The notes: generated from the letters alone by a model not told the origin. A DNA stretch of 64,000 bases from UBA922 sp964565405 (GCA_964565405.1 CAZMEW010000001.1:60624-124623); one strand, 5' to 3'. Positions 50,704 through 59,598 are shown, counted from the stretch's first letter. Numbers and translations are program-made.

Positions 50704-51999
50704 ATGGAAACTACAGCGCAACCTATTGTACGGTATTGTCTCTATGCTCGTAAGAGTACGGAACAAGATGAATACCAAGCACTCTCTATTGATTCTCAAA
50801 TTAAGGAAATGACTGACATGGCACATCATGAAGGTCTCTACATTTCTGAAGTACGAAAAGAAGCTCATTCAGCCAAAGAATCCGGACAACGTCCGGTTTT
50901 TTTGCAATTACTCCAAGATATTAAGCAAGGATTATTCAATGGAATTATTGCCTGGGATCCATCTCGCATTAGTAGAAACGCTGGAGATTTAGGAAGTGTT
51001 GTCGATTTGATGGATCAAAAACTCATTGTCGACATACGAACACATGGGCAGCGATTTACCAATTCACCGAATGAAAAGTTCTTACTTATGATTCTGTGTA
51101 GCCAAGCAAAACTTGAAAATGATCATAAAGGAGAAAATGTAAAACGAGGACTACGAGCAAAATGCGAACAAGGATGGAGACCTGGGCTTGCACCCATTGG
51201 TTACTACCACGATAAATATGCAGACAAAGGAAGTAAGCGAGTGATGACTGACCCTGAACGAGCTCCCGTCATTCGTAAAATGTTTGAGAAAGTTGCGTAT
51301 GAAAACTGGAGTGGCAGAACTATTTCAAAGTGGCTGAACGAACAAATGGACTTTACTACGCGCAAAGGCAAGCGAATGACCTTGAGCATGATTTACCGAG
51401 CGCTTAAAGAACCGTTCTATTACGGGGTGTTTGAGTTTCCGGTCGGGAGTGGAAAGTTCTATTCTGGTAATCATGAGCCTATTGTTAAGAAAGATCTCTT
51501 CGATTTAGCCCAAGCTAATCTACTCGCACCTGCACGGAGGCATCCCGGAAGTGTTGAGTATGAGTTTACGAATCTCCTGTATTGCGGAGCGTGTGGATCT
51601 GGTATCTGTGCTGAAGAGAAGTTCAAACACCAACAGAATGGGAATACTCATCGATACGTGTATTATCACTGCACCAGAGGCAAAAATCGGGACTGTAAGG
51701 AGGGCGCGATACGAGAAGAGGAGTTGTTGAGGCAGATCCTGCAATTGATGGATAATATGGAGTTTGATGAGGCTATTTTACATGAACGTATTAGGGATGA
51801 GGTTTTGAAACTAAAAAAGTTCGCTCTTGGGGTGTTTGGGAAAGAAAGCGAACTGTTTGAGAATCTCACGTCAGGAGATATTCGGAACTACGCGAAGTAT
51901 ATTTTGAGAGAAGGAACGAAGGATCAGAAACGAGAGTTATTGAAATGTTTGAAGAGTAAGTTGGAATTGAAAGAAAAAATAATAAATTTGTCGAGTTAA
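50704..51999 (+). CDS. Large serine recombinase (integrase)
   Basis: 431 residues. The resolvase-type catalytic domain opens with RYCLYARKSTEQDE, catalytic Ser in RKS near residue 18, and has GIIAWDPSRISRNAGDLGSVVD. The recombinase domain follows (GLRAKCEQGWRPGLAPIGY), then a zinc ribbon (YCGACGSGICAE..YYHCTRGKNRDC) and a coiled coil. This class integrates phages and islands at att sites. It is the only recombinase in the island and the likely agent of insertion at tRNA-Gln; serine integrases rarely use tRNA 3' ends, which is notable. Confidence 0.93.
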   Translation: METTAQPIVRYCLYARKSTEQDEYQALSIDSQIKEMTDMAHHEGLYISEVRKEAHSAKESGQRPVFLQLLQDIKQGLFNGIIAWDPSRISRNAGDLGSVVDLMDQKLIVDIRTHGQRFTNSPNEKFLLMILCSQAKLENDHKGENVKRGLRAKCEQGWRPGLAPIGYYHDKYADKGSKRVMTDPERAPVIRKMFEKVAYENWSGRTISKWLNEQMDFTTRKGKRMTLSMIYRALKEPFYYGVFEFPVGSGKFYSGNHEPIVKKDLFDLAQANLLAPARRHPGSVEYEFTNLLYCGACGSGICAEEKFKHQQNGNTHRYVYYHCTRGKNRDCKEGAIREEELLRQILQLMDNMEFDEAILHERIRDEVLKLKKFALGVFGKESELFENLTSGDIRNYAKYILREGTKDQKRELLKCLKSKLELKEKIINLSS

Positions 52000-52434
52000 T
52001 CATTCCTTATTTATAAGATATGCAACTTTACTTGACAACAAGATTGTTAGTAATACAAACGGGGAAATTAGCAGACCCCACAGTGAACCTTGGAGTCCTA
52101 TATAATCAAACCATCCAGAGATTTTTCCATCTAGTTTTGAAGCAGAAACAATTAAAATGGGTAGAATAAAAAGGCTTAATCCAATGAGAAGTATTCTATT
52201 TATCCATTTATATGAACAATTTGTTAATTTATTTTTTGTCACTGAAAAGAAAATATAGTCCAATAAATACACTCCTATTAAAAATGACCATGCGAGTGTT
52301 GTTTGTGCTACTTGTGTACCTGAGTTTTCAATCCTTTGAAATATTGTTGCCAAGAAAGTTGGAAATAAAATTGATATCGTTAAGGCTAACTGGAATCTTG
52401 AATCTATCTCATGAATTATATCTTTTACACTCAT
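52000..52434 (-). CDS. Small polytopic membrane protein (144 aa)
   Basis: Four membrane helices (about 16-36, 48-68, 80-104, 118-140). A short N-terminal amphipathic segment (MSVKDIIHEIDSRFQLALTI) precedes them. No family recognised. It sits directly after the convergent recombinase stop and 30 nt downstream of the next gene on the minus strand, which it may accompany as an effector pair. Confidence 0.6.
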   Translation of the reverse strand: MSVKDIIHEIDSRFQLALTISILFPTFLATIFQRIENSGTQVAQTTLAWSFLIGVYLLDYIFFSVTKNKLTNCSYKWINRILLIGLSLFILPILIVSASKLDGKISGWFDYIGLQGSLWGLLISPFVLLTILLSSKVAYLINKE

Positions 52435-52464
52435 AGTTTCTTATTTTTACTTTAAATTAACTAA

Positions 52465-53175
52465 CTATTCTAAATTTGTTTTTTCGCGGTTTAATTCAAT
52501 ATATTTAATCATTTCTTCAATGTACTTATCAAGCAAATCTTTTACCTGATGAATGTCCTTACTTTCCTCCTGTACATCTTTTTCCGTTGGGTAAAGTCTT
52601 ACAGTGCTGATGGTTGCGGTTTTGCTTCTTAGACTAAAAGAAGTACCTCTAATAGTTCTTGGGCTTTTTTCATGGCTAATTTGATAATCACGATAGTCTG
52701 AAATATCTTGCTTTGCTTTTGCAATCAAATCTTTAAGGTTAGGCGGCAAAGGTGATAAGGATTTATCTTTGATGTACTTTTCTAAGTTTTTACTTAAATC
52801 ATCGTGAGAGTCTAGGGGCAAACCTCTCGATGGTCCAAAATAAAACTCTATCGATCTAGCTATCTTATCTAGAAGTATTTTTGCAAATAAATAAAAAGAT
52901 TCAATTTCTAAATGAAGAATCTCGGTAAACTCCTCGCTCTCCTTCAAGAGGTTCAGTTCTTTTTCATCAAGTGTGTGGTTTCCTGGTTGGAAGATTGTCT
53001 GTAACTTATCTCTGTTATTTGAGTAATCTCTACAGGCTTTTTCGTATCTAGTCATTATAATAACTAAAAACTTGTAATACCTAACTATCTGGGCAAAAGA
53101 ATTAGCAAATAAATTATTATGTCTTGTAGAAAATTTCTCTCGTTCTCTACCTATAAAACTACTTAGGATCTCCAT
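52465..53175 (-). CDS. Helical protein with a possible HEPN-like motif (236 aa)
   Basis: Soluble, almost entirely helical. A segment IESFYLFAKILLDKIARSIEFYFG (core SFYLFAKILLDKIARSIEF) followed about 70 residues later by YRDYQISHEK contains R-x5-H, which loosely fits the RxxxxH-type active site of HEPN RNases. The family is not assigned. It is followed by a four-helix membrane protein. A two-gene defence module is possible but unproven. Confidence 0.5.
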   Translation of the reverse strand: MEILSSFIGREREKFSTRHNNLFANSFAQIVRYYKFLVIIMTRYEKACRDYSNNRDKLQTIFQPGNHTLDEKELNLLKESEEFTEILHLEIESFYLFAKILLDKIARSIEFYFGPSRGLPLDSHDDLSKNLEKYIKDKSLSPLPPNLKDLIAKAKQDISDYRDYQISHEKSPRTIRGTSFSLRSKTATISTVRLYPTEKDVQEESKDIHQVKDLLDKYIEEMIKYIELNREKTNLE

Positions 53176-53194
53176 ATGTCTAATTAATTTTATC

Positions 53195-54970
53195 TTAGCT
53201 TATATCTCCAACCACACACAACTCCTTCATGGCTCGCGTTAAAGCCACATACAACAAATCACGGTTTATTTTCTCTTTTTCTTTTCTCAATTCTACTGGA
53301 TAGTTTGCAGTACTCCACGTATTTTCAGTATTTCCTACCAAAAATACCGTATCAAATTCCACTCCTTGCGCTTCGCGTACTGGCATTACCTTTACCCATC
53401 CACATTTTTTGAGTGCCTGATAGGGTTCCAATGAAGACTCGTCTTTTGCAAGTACACCGATCAATCGGTCAGTATTTTTCTCTACAAACGAATTAATAAA
53501 TTCTTCTGTCTCCTTTGTATCACTCATTACTTCAACCGTCTTACCTTCTTCAAGAGATGGTGGAATTTCTACTATATATCCCAACGATTGAATAAACTTT
53601 AATATTTCTTTGGTATTTCGATAGACTTTTTCAAGTGTAATATGCCGAGCGGTAGGAATTTGCTCGTTGAAATCATTCCAGGACTGTAGAGTACCTAGTT
53701 TCGTTTGCTGACGAAGATCGCCGACATATACAGCAGCGTTCGTATCTTCACTTACACAACCTTTGATCAACTGGAGCTGTTCGGGCAGATAATTTTGGAA
53801 TTCATCAATAATACAGAGATTATAAACTGCCTGAAACTTTCCTTTTTTACGCTTTACTTCGAAAGAGTTTCGCTGTTGTACCAAAAATTCACGTGTTTCA
53901 TCCAATACTTTATTCTGCTTTTTGTAGTGTGTAAGCATGATCGTGAGATCAACCTCGTCATATACTTTCTGATTCAAACGGTCGAGTACCAGATCTACAT
54001 GAGATGTTACATGTTTCTTATACACTTTGTATAGCCAATCAGCTGGTTTATCATTAGGAAAATCAGGTACAGACCGAAGAATACGTAATTTTTGGTGCCT
54101 GATTACATCTTCAGTTATATCGTCAAATCTTTTATCCTCCACCCCTTTAGTATCTATTCCAAGGATGTCGGTAGCCCAATCAGTAAATGTAACAATTGCC
54201 ACATTCTCGATTCCCAGCTCGGGCAAGAGTGAACTAAAATATGATTTCGTACCATTGTCCTGTACAAACACTTTAATTCGATGTCCTGGAAAATGTTCAG
54301 ATATTTCAGGAACTTGCATCAGATATGCAACCCGATGCAGAGCAAGCGTTGTCTTTCCTGATCCAGCTGGACCTGAAATAACCATCGGACCTTTCCATGA
54401 TGAGCGTATGACTCGATCCTGTGCTTCTTCCATCTGTGACACAATTTCAGGAAGTATAAATCCTGTTTTACGGTTTGAAAAATTTTCTTGATAGACTAAG
54501 GTACGAGGTGCGTTACTGGTTTCTGTTGCGAAAAACATGACCTTACCATCTTTTATGAGATATTCATCTTTTCGGGTAAGTTCTACTTTTCTTTTTTCTC
54601 TATTTGGCATGATATACTCAGCCGTCCCAGGATGTGAGAATCTGAGAGTTGCAACTGGAGAAATCCATGAAACAATTGATTCTTCAGAATACGCAAATTT
54701 TCCTATGTATACCTGTGAAAATTTATGTTCGGAATTGAAATTGCAACGTGAAAAATATGGCGACGGATGCAGTGCCGATAATTCGTGCTGACGTTTTTTT
54801 GTGTACTGCAAAAGCGTGTGAAGTGTGAGCTTCTCAGCACCTTCAGCTTTTACATACTGCTGCCCCATTTTCTTATATTGTTCTTCTAGCTTTTCTCCAG
54901 TTTTCTGAAGGGACGCTTGAATGACTGCAATATGTTCGCGTGCTTCTTCTAATAATTGTGTTGAAGACAT
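53195..54970 (-). CDS. HelD-like superfamily 1 helicase
   Basis: 591 residues. A coiled-coil head (LEEQYKKMGQQYVKAEGAE) and a HelD-type SPYFSRCNF..YIGKFAYSEESIVSWISPVATLRF block precede the ATPase. Motif I is VISGPAGSGKTTLALHRVAYLM (core GPAGSGKTTLALHR), motif II IIDEFQNYLPEQLQ, motif III VYVGDLRQQT, motif IV-like VYRNTKEIL and motif VI LYVALTRAMKELC. HelD releases stalled RNA polymerase from DNA; UvrD-type repair is an alternative. It lies at the right end of the island, 147 nt from tRNA-Gln. Confidence 0.82.
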   Translation of the reverse strand: MSSTQLLEEAREHIAVIQASLQKTGEKLEEQYKKMGQQYVKAEGAEKLTLHTLLQYTKKRQHELSALHPSPYFSRCNFNSEHKFSQVYIGKFAYSEESIVSWISPVATLRFSHPGTAEYIMPNREKRKVELTRKDEYLIKDGKVMFFATETSNAPRTLVYQENFSNRKTGFILPEIVSQMEEAQDRVIRSSWKGPMVISGPAGSGKTTLALHRVAYLMQVPEISEHFPGHRIKVFVQDNGTKSYFSSLLPELGIENVAIVTFTDWATDILGIDTKGVEDKRFDDITEDVIRHQKLRILRSVPDFPNDKPADWLYKVYKKHVTSHVDLVLDRLNQKVYDEVDLTIMLTHYKKQNKVLDETREFLVQQRNSFEVKRKKGKFQAVYNLCIIDEFQNYLPEQLQLIKGCVSEDTNAAVYVGDLRQQTKLGTLQSWNDFNEQIPTARHITLEKVYRNTKEILKFIQSLGYIVEIPPSLEEGKTVEVMSDTKETEEFINSFVEKNTDRLIGVLAKDESSLEPYQALKKCGWVKVMPVREAQGVEFDTVFLVGNTENTWSTANYPVELRKEKEKINRDLLYVALTRAMKELCVVGDIS

Positions 54971-55011
54971 AAAACACTCTACTTAATAATAGAGGGATGA
55001 TGTTGAGTGGC

Positions 55012-55054
55012 AACACCTAGAATGCTCCCTTGGCACTGCCAAGGGGCTGGTGTT
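55012..55054. repeat. Nested inverted repeats beside tRNA-Gln
   Basis: AACACC/GGTGTT (55012-55017/55049-55054) encloses CCCTTGGCA-C-TGCCAAGGG (55027-55045). The inner palindrome TGGCACTGCCA is also found at 12001-12011, just after tRNA-Asn. Confidence 0.6.
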
Positions 55055-55116
55055 TTGAAGAAGCTACAAACTGATGTTTTCGGATAGAGTCGGGTCACTT
55101 TCACAAGACTCATGTG

Positions 55117-55187
55117 CTCGGGGACAGGGATTCGAACCCCGATAGTTGGGACCAAAACCCAAAGTCCTACCATTAGACGATCCCCGA
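55117..55187 (-). tRNA. tRNA-Gln (TTG)
   Basis: Acceptor TCGGGGA/TCCCCGA, anticodon arm TTGGG-TTTTGGT-CCCAA (anticodon TTG) and T-arm with GGGGTTCGAATCCC are complete. The 3' end continues G-CAC: CCA is not encoded, unlike tRNA-Asn here and unlike the displaced 3' end at 39546. The first 15 nt overlap the end of the GIY-YIG gene. Confidence 0.97.
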
Positions 55188-55433
55188 ATCTTTAAGAATA
55201 TTTACTTTTTCTTCGCGTCCATAACCGGACTTCAAAAATAATTCACGTTTATAAGCTTCTTCCCTAGAGCTATATTCTTCAGTATGAATTACTTTTAATG
55301 GCCGATGCCCCTTTGTCGATCTTGTCTTTCCTGCATTATGATCTTTGATTCGCTGTAGCAAGTCAGACGTACTGCCAACATACGACCAATCTGATTTGAT
55401 AGTGCTTATCAAAATGTATACATAATGCTTCAT
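55173..55433 (-). CDS. GIY-YIG nuclease-fold protein
   Basis: 86 residues. YVYILISTIKSDWSYVGSTS carries the GIY and YIG equivalents, LLQRIKDHN the catalytic Arg and YKRELFLKS the metal-binding Glu. These single-domain (UPF0213-like) proteins may be nicking or structure-specific nucleases. The last five codons (DSGIV, stop) are read from the 5' end of tRNA-Gln, so the two genes overlap by 15 nt. The gene lies between the intact tRNA-Gln and a second tRNA-Gln 5' fragment. Confidence 0.88.
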   Translation of the reverse strand: MKHYVYILISTIKSDWSYVGSTSDLLQRIKDHNAGKTRSTKGHRPLKVIHTEEYSSREEAYKRELFLKSGYGREEKVNILKDSGIV

Positions 55434-55459
55434 AAGCCCCCACTTATGTTACATTGAAA

Positions 55460-55504
55460 TGGAACCCCTGCCTGCCGGCAGGTGGACCATTAGACAATCC
55501 CCGA
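55460..55504 (-). pseudogene. tRNA-Gln pseudogene with a palindrome in place of the anticodon arm
   Basis: ACCATTAGACAATCCCCGA (55486-55504) matches tRNA-Gln 55169-55187 at 18 of 19 positions, giving the acceptor and D-arm 5' half. Then CCTGCCGGCAGG (55471-55482) replaces the anticodon arm, followed by GGGGTTCCA, a T-arm remnant. No 3' acceptor strand follows. Confidence 0.65.
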
Positions 55505-55506
55505 AT

Positions 55507-56430
55507 TTATGTCCGCAAATACCTACGCATTGCGAGCATACTCGAGAACAGTGTGAGAAAAAATACTGACCCAAACTGGATTCCGAGTAAAAAGAGTATA
55601 TGGGACGTGAAGTAATTTGTCAAGATACTACTAGATTCAAAAATCACACTCATATAGGGATCTAAAAACTTGAGTGTGAACCAGACGACTACCGATGTAA
55701 TCAGGATACTTAGAACACTAAAAATAAATGATTCAAAGAGATATGGCCCGCTAATAAACCAGTTTGTCGCTCCGACAAGTCTCTTAATCCCAATCTCAGC
55801 TCGCTGAGTGTAGATTGCAACCCGAATGGTATTGAAGATAATCACGAACGCGATAATTGCAAATAATGCAGTGAGCGCATAGGTAAACCTCTCTACTTGT
55901 AAGGTGATCGTCTGAATTCGATCAATCGCGGTCTCTGTGTCCCCGAACGTCTTGGCTTCAATAATACTTTCATACTCAGGCACCGAGAGTGCTGTAATAA
56001 TTTTTTCATAATCTTTTGGCTCTCTAGTCTTTACAATGAGAGTCGAGCCGAGCGGATTACCACCCAGTTCATTGAGCGAGTCAATAATTTCTGTATTTCC
56101 AGAATAGGTTTTTTTGAAATCTTCGAGCACTTCTTCTCGAGAAAGATATCTCTCTTCGGTGACTTCTGGTAATGATGATACAAAATCACGTACTTCTTTT
56201 ATCTTCTCTTCAGTCGCTGTCGGATCAAAATAGATACTCACATCAATCTGATCTTTGACTGATCGGATCGATTGATTGGTTAGCACACGCACGATAATCA
56301 GCGTATTAATCGAGAGTAACATCAAAATTAAAATAAGCACTGTCATAAACGACAGGCTCATATTTCGTATGATATCTTGAAATGAAAATTTGATAATACG
56401 ACTGACAGACATAGAAAAATGAAAACTCAA
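55507..56430 (-). CDS. ftsX: Cell-division permease-like protein FtsX
   Basis: 307 residues: helix 1 (MSLSFMTVLILILMLLSINTLI), an extracytoplasmic domain (about 60-165; DVSIYFDPTATEEKIKEV, SLPEVTEERYLSREEVLEDF core LPEVTEERYLSREEVLEDF), then three helices with GATNWFISGPYLFESFIFS. FtsX with FtsE forms an ABC-type complex that activates peptidoglycan hydrolases at the septum. It follows ftsE by 16 nt. Confidence 0.93.
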   Translation of the reverse strand: MSFHFSMSVSRIIKFSFQDIIRNMSLSFMTVLILILMLLSINTLIIVRVLTNQSIRSVKDQIDVSIYFDPTATEEKIKEVRDFVSSLPEVTEERYLSREEVLEDFKKTYSGNTEIIDSLNELGGNPLGSTLIVKTREPKDYEKIITALSVPEYESIIEAKTFGDTETAIDRIQTITLQVERFTYALTALFAIIAFVIIFNTIRVAIYTQRAEIGIKRLVGATNWFISGPYLFESFIFSVLSILITSVVVWFTLKFLDPYMSVIFESSSILTNYFTSHILFLLGIQFGSVFFLTLFSSMLAMRRYLRT

Positions 56431-56446
56431 TAATCAAAACTAAAAA

Positions 56447-57127
56447 CTAAATACGATATTTTCCTTCACGTTCGTCTGAGACTACACGGCCATCATGGAG
56501 TACCACGACTCGACGACGAAGCTGATTTACGATTTCTCGATTGTGAGTTACCAAGAGAATCGTGGTGCCGAATTCATTTATTTTTTTCAAAATTTCAATA
56601 ATTTCCTGAGTATTGATCGAATCCAGATTACCTGTGGGCTCATCTGCCACGAGAATCTTGGGGCGATGCACGAGTGAGCGAGCAATTGCAACGCGTTGTT
56701 GCTCCCCCCCAGAAAGCTGATGCGGATATCGATCGAGTTTATGGGATAATCCCACAATTTCGAGTACTCGCGGTACAATCTGTTTGATCCTATTTTTCCT
56801 CTCTCCCGCAACTTCAAGCGCGAATGATACATTTTCCAAGACCGTCCTCTTTGGCAATAGTTTGAAATCCTGAAAAATAACTCCGATTTGTCGACGTAGC
56901 AATGGGATATCTCGGACATGAATTTTGGTAATATCCCATCCCCCAATTTCAATTGTTCCTGAGGTTGGCTTCTCTTCTGCGATCAATACTTTGACGAGCG
57001 TTGTCTTTCCTGTTCCGCTTTGTCCTACAACAGATACGAATTCTCCCGGCTCAATATGCAGACTTACCTCGCTCAATCCCACACTGTCGTGAGAATAGTA
57101 TTTGCTTATGTTTTTGAGAGTGATCAT
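56447..57127 (-). CDS. ftsE: Cell-division ATP-binding protein FtsE
   Basis: 226 residues from ATG 57127 (MITLKNISKYYSH). Walker A GQSGTGKTT, Q-loop VIFQDFKLLP, signature LSGGEQQRVAIARSL, Walker B ILVADEPTGNLD and switch His in LLVTHNRE are intact. It powers FtsX. The longer ORF (52 extra codons) is rejected because its first part is hydrophobic and unrelated. Upstream, 57128-57272 has a TATACT -10-like box and no gene. Confidence 0.95.
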   Translation of the reverse strand: MITLKNISKYYSHDSVGLSEVSLHIEPGEFVSVVGQSGTGKTTLVKVLIAEEKPTSGTIEIGGWDITKIHVRDIPLLRRQIGVIFQDFKLLPKRTVLENVSFALEVAGERKNRIKQIVPRVLEIVGLSHKLDRYPHQLSGGEQQRVAIARSLVHRPKILVADEPTGNLDSINTQEIIEILKKINEFGTTILLVTHNREIVNQLRRRVVVLHDGRVVSDEREGKYRI

Positions 57128-57272
57128 AATATATACACAAGTGAGATACAGTATAACACACTCCAAAAAAGAGAACAAAATAATATACCCCCACGCTTCT
57201 CTCACAATATGTAGCCATACGTAAAAAGTCAATGTATTCCACTGACTTTCTAATCTCCTGTTCTCTTTTATT

Positions 57273-58139
57273 TTATTGGACAATCTGGCTCAGCAACTCA
57301 TGTTTACCCTGAAGAATATGGTATATTGTTTTGAGCAGTGGAAATGAGCTAATATCACCCAACAATTCAACTACAGTAGGGGTCGAAATAACACCTTCAC
57401 ACGGTGAAGGTGTATTGCCTTGCGCTATTGAACGCCCTTCTGATCGGTGTCTCGAATGATCGCTCATACCAGTCGCAACAAAATCACCTATACCCGCAAG
57501 TGTGTATGCAGTTTTACTTCTCCCACCCAATATTTCGATTTCACGTGACATCTCTTCTATCGCCTTGGTTACATACCAACCCCGAGCATTTGTACCCATT
57601 CCTTGCTCATCAAGCATACCGAATCCCATCGCATATATATTTTTCAATACTCCGGCCAAGACTGTTCCACGTACATCAGTCACATGATTCAATAACACTT
57701 TACTCCCAACAAATAATGAGGACACAGTAGTATATGTTTCGACTGTTTTTGTCGCTACCACACCAAACGCATATCTACCTTCTTCAACTTCTGTCGCAAC
57801 AACAGGCCCTCCAAAAAACACGAAGGGGTGATGCGGTACCACTTCTTCAACAATCTGTTCAGCGGTTTTCATAGTTTTTTCTTCAAATCCTTTTGCCACA
57901 GAAACCACAATCATACCTTTTTTGAGGTACGATTCGATCCGGTTCAGTGTCTCACGTATAACCCACGAGTGAACGCACAAAAACACGATATCAGCGTGTG
58001 CGGTCCTTTCTTCCAAAGTTTCTGTGCCCGAGTATTTGCTCGGGTCAATATCCCACCACATGACTTCGTTTCCACTTTTGAGCATAGCATTACCTATGGC
58101 GCTTCCGATTTTTCCGGCTCCGATTATGAGTACTTTCAT
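57273..58139 (-). CDS. gpsA: NAD(P)H-dependent glycerol-3-phosphate dehydrogenase
   Basis: 288 residues. The Rossmann nucleotide site IIGAGKIGSAIGNAMLKSG begins at residue 4. VSVAKGFEE and VFFGGPVVATEVEEG follow, then the catalytic LAGVLKNIYAMGFGML and GIGDFVATGMSDHSRHRSEG (Lys and Arg of the family). It makes sn-glycerol-3-phosphate for phospholipids. At 288 aa it is shorter than the usual 330 or so because the C-terminal helices are trimmed. Confidence 0.9.
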   Translation of the reverse strand: MKVLIIGAGKIGSAIGNAMLKSGNEVMWWDIDPSKYSGTETLEERTAHADIVFLCVHSWVIRETLNRIESYLKKGMIVVSVAKGFEEKTMKTAEQIVEEVVPHHPFVFFGGPVVATEVEEGRYAFGVVATKTVETYTTVSSLFVGSKVLLNHVTDVRGTVLAGVLKNIYAMGFGMLDEQGMGTNARGWYVTKAIEEMSREIEILGGRSKTAYTLAGIGDFVATGMSDHSRHRSEGRSIAQGNTPSPCEGVISTPTVVELLGDISSFPLLKTIYHILQGKHELLSQIVQ

Positions 58140-58220
58140 ATATTTCCATTATTTGTTGAAACTGTATCATACTAGTATACTAGTAATCAATTAATATGCA
58201 ATCCCACATTACAAGCCAAA

Positions 58221-58253
58221 AAATTAATAACCCCTAAATGGGGTTATTAATTT
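58221..58253 (-). terminator. Terminator after tRNA-Thr
   Basis: AAATTAATAACCCC and GGGGTTATTAATTT form a 14-bp stem with a 5-nt loop immediately behind the tRNA 3' end. Confidence 0.88.
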
Positions 58254-58255
58254 TG

Positions 58256-58328
58256 AGCCGACATCGGGGATCGAACCCGAGACCTACAGTTTACGATACT
58301 GTCGCTCTACCAGCTGAGCTATGTCGGC
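58256..58328 (-). tRNA. tRNA-Thr (CGT)
   Basis: Acceptor GCCGACA/TGTCGGC, D-arm GCTC..GAGC, anticodon arm ACAGT-ATCGTAA-ACTGT (anticodon CGT) and T-arm TCGGG-TTCGATC-CCCGA pair fully. CCA is not encoded. Confidence 0.97.
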
Positions 58329-58373
58329 GTATAATTTGTTTGAAATTTTAGCTAATTGTACGCATTTTGTCAA

Positions 58374-59492
58374 TTATACCCGATGATAAATTCCCACTGC
58401 TTCACTGATATTTTTATACCCATCCTGCTTGAGGAATTCAACAAGCCCTTCATTAATTTCCCCAATCAATTGTGGCCCTTCATAAATCATACCCGTAATC
58501 AATTCGACCAATGTAGCGCCTCGTTTGATTTTCTCATACGCATCTGCGGCTGAAAAAATGCCCCCAGTACCAATAATTACCATCTTGTGACCACAGTACA
58601 CGTACGTTCGTGAAATAAGATCATTTGAAAGTTCCCAAGTAGATTTTCCACTCAGAGATCCCTTGATTTCTTCTGGAACCACTTCTTTTAGCGATGGATC
58701 GTTCCGATTCTTATTCAAATTACCAATATTTACCGCATGTATATTATACTGCATTGCAACATCTAGAAGCGGACGAAATTCTTCCCAATCGAGATTGATG
58801 GGCATTTTTAGAATTATCGGTTTTCCAATCTTTTGCACATTAAGTGCCGTGAGTAATTTTTGTAACTTTTCGGGCGTAGTAAATGGTTCTCCCCCGAACG
58901 TATTGGGGCATGAAATGTTCAATTCGTAGGCATCGCCAATGCTGGCATTTTCAAATATAGACAACCCATTTTTGTAGTCATCTATTGCTTTTACTTCTTC
59001 AGCAGTTCTCACACAATTGGTCTTACCTATGGAGATTATTTGCGGTATTTTTTTTGGTTGTTTTTTTAGATATTCAACTATTGCGCGTGCGCCCCGATTC
59101 TTGAGACCATAATAAACTAACAAACTACGTGATTTTGGAAGACGATAAAGTCTGGGTTTTGGGTTCCCTTCATATGATCCGAACGTTACCGTGCCAACCT
59201 CAGCGAAGCCAAACCCGACACTTCCCAATACACCATAGACCACACCTTCTTTATCGAATCCTGCAGCCAGACCTACTGGATTTGAAAAATGTATGTCCCA
59301 TACCTGCTGTTCAAGCGAGGGATGGTGGTATCCAAAACAGAGACGAATCACTGCATTCCCTACCCGACTTCTACCCAATCGTTCACCAATAGCAGTCATG
59401 CGATCATGGATATATTCCGGATCTTGCGCGAAAAAAAAGGGTTTCAATAATACCCGATACAAAAAATGAAACAATATACCTCGAAATCGCAT
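58374..59492 (-). CDS. pyrD: Dihydroorotate dehydrogenase (quinone-type, class 2)
   Basis: About 372 residues from ATG 59492 (MRFRGILFHFLYRV). The N-terminal amphipathic helix is typical of membrane-associated class 2 enzymes. FSNPVGLAAGFDKEG, the FMN-site GTVTFGSYEGNPKPRLYRLP core VGTVTFGSYEGNPKPRLYRL, NISCPNTFGGEPFT, ILKMPINL and VIIGTGGIFSAADAYEKI complete the barrel. It oxidises dihydroorotate to orotate in pyrimidine synthesis. No other pyr genes are nearby. An ORF start 7 codons upstream is possible. Confidence 0.9.
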   Translation of the reverse strand: MRFRGILFHFLYRVLLKPFFFAQDPEYIHDRMTAIGERLGRSRVGNAVIRLCFGYHHPSLEQQVWDIHFSNPVGLAAGFDKEGVVYGVLGSVGFGFAEVGTVTFGSYEGNPKPRLYRLPKSRSLLVYYGLKNRGARAIVEYLKKQPKKIPQIISIGKTNCVRTAEEVKAIDDYKNGLSIFENASIGDAYELNISCPNTFGGEPFTTPEKLQKLLTALNVQKIGKPIILKMPINLDWEEFRPLLDVAMQYNIHAVNIGNLNKNRNDPSLKEVVPEEIKGSLSGKSTWELSNDLISRTYVYCGHKMVIIGTGGIFSAADAYEKIKRGATLVELITGMIYEGPQLIGEINEGLVEFLKQDGYKNISEAVGIYHRV

Positions 59493-59598
59493 AAGGATGG
59501 AGTCTGATATCAACTACTAAGACTTATCGTACAGAGCACGGCACCTCCATTCTCATTGCCATAGAATCACTGACCTACAGAGAAAACTGCTCATGATG

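Larger units (their letters stand above)
39546..55129. mobile_element. Candidate integrated island in tRNA-Gln (about 15.6 kb)
   Basis: GCTCGGGGACAGGG occurs at the 3' end of tRNA-Gln (55116-55129) and again at 39548-39561. The far copy is followed by TGG, so on the tRNA strand it reads ...CCCCGAGCCA, with an encoded CCA that the current tRNA-Gln lacks. This is what an element leaves when it supplies a new tRNA 3' end and displaces the old one. Inside are a copper operon, a methyltransferase/terminase cassette, a large serine recombinase, candidate defence genes and a HelD-like helicase. No capsid, portal or tail genes are seen. Confidence 0.7.

Noticed and set aside
57128..57283. N-terminal extension of ftsE
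   Set aside because: 52 hydrophobic, unconserved residues; FtsE begins at MITLKNISKYY.
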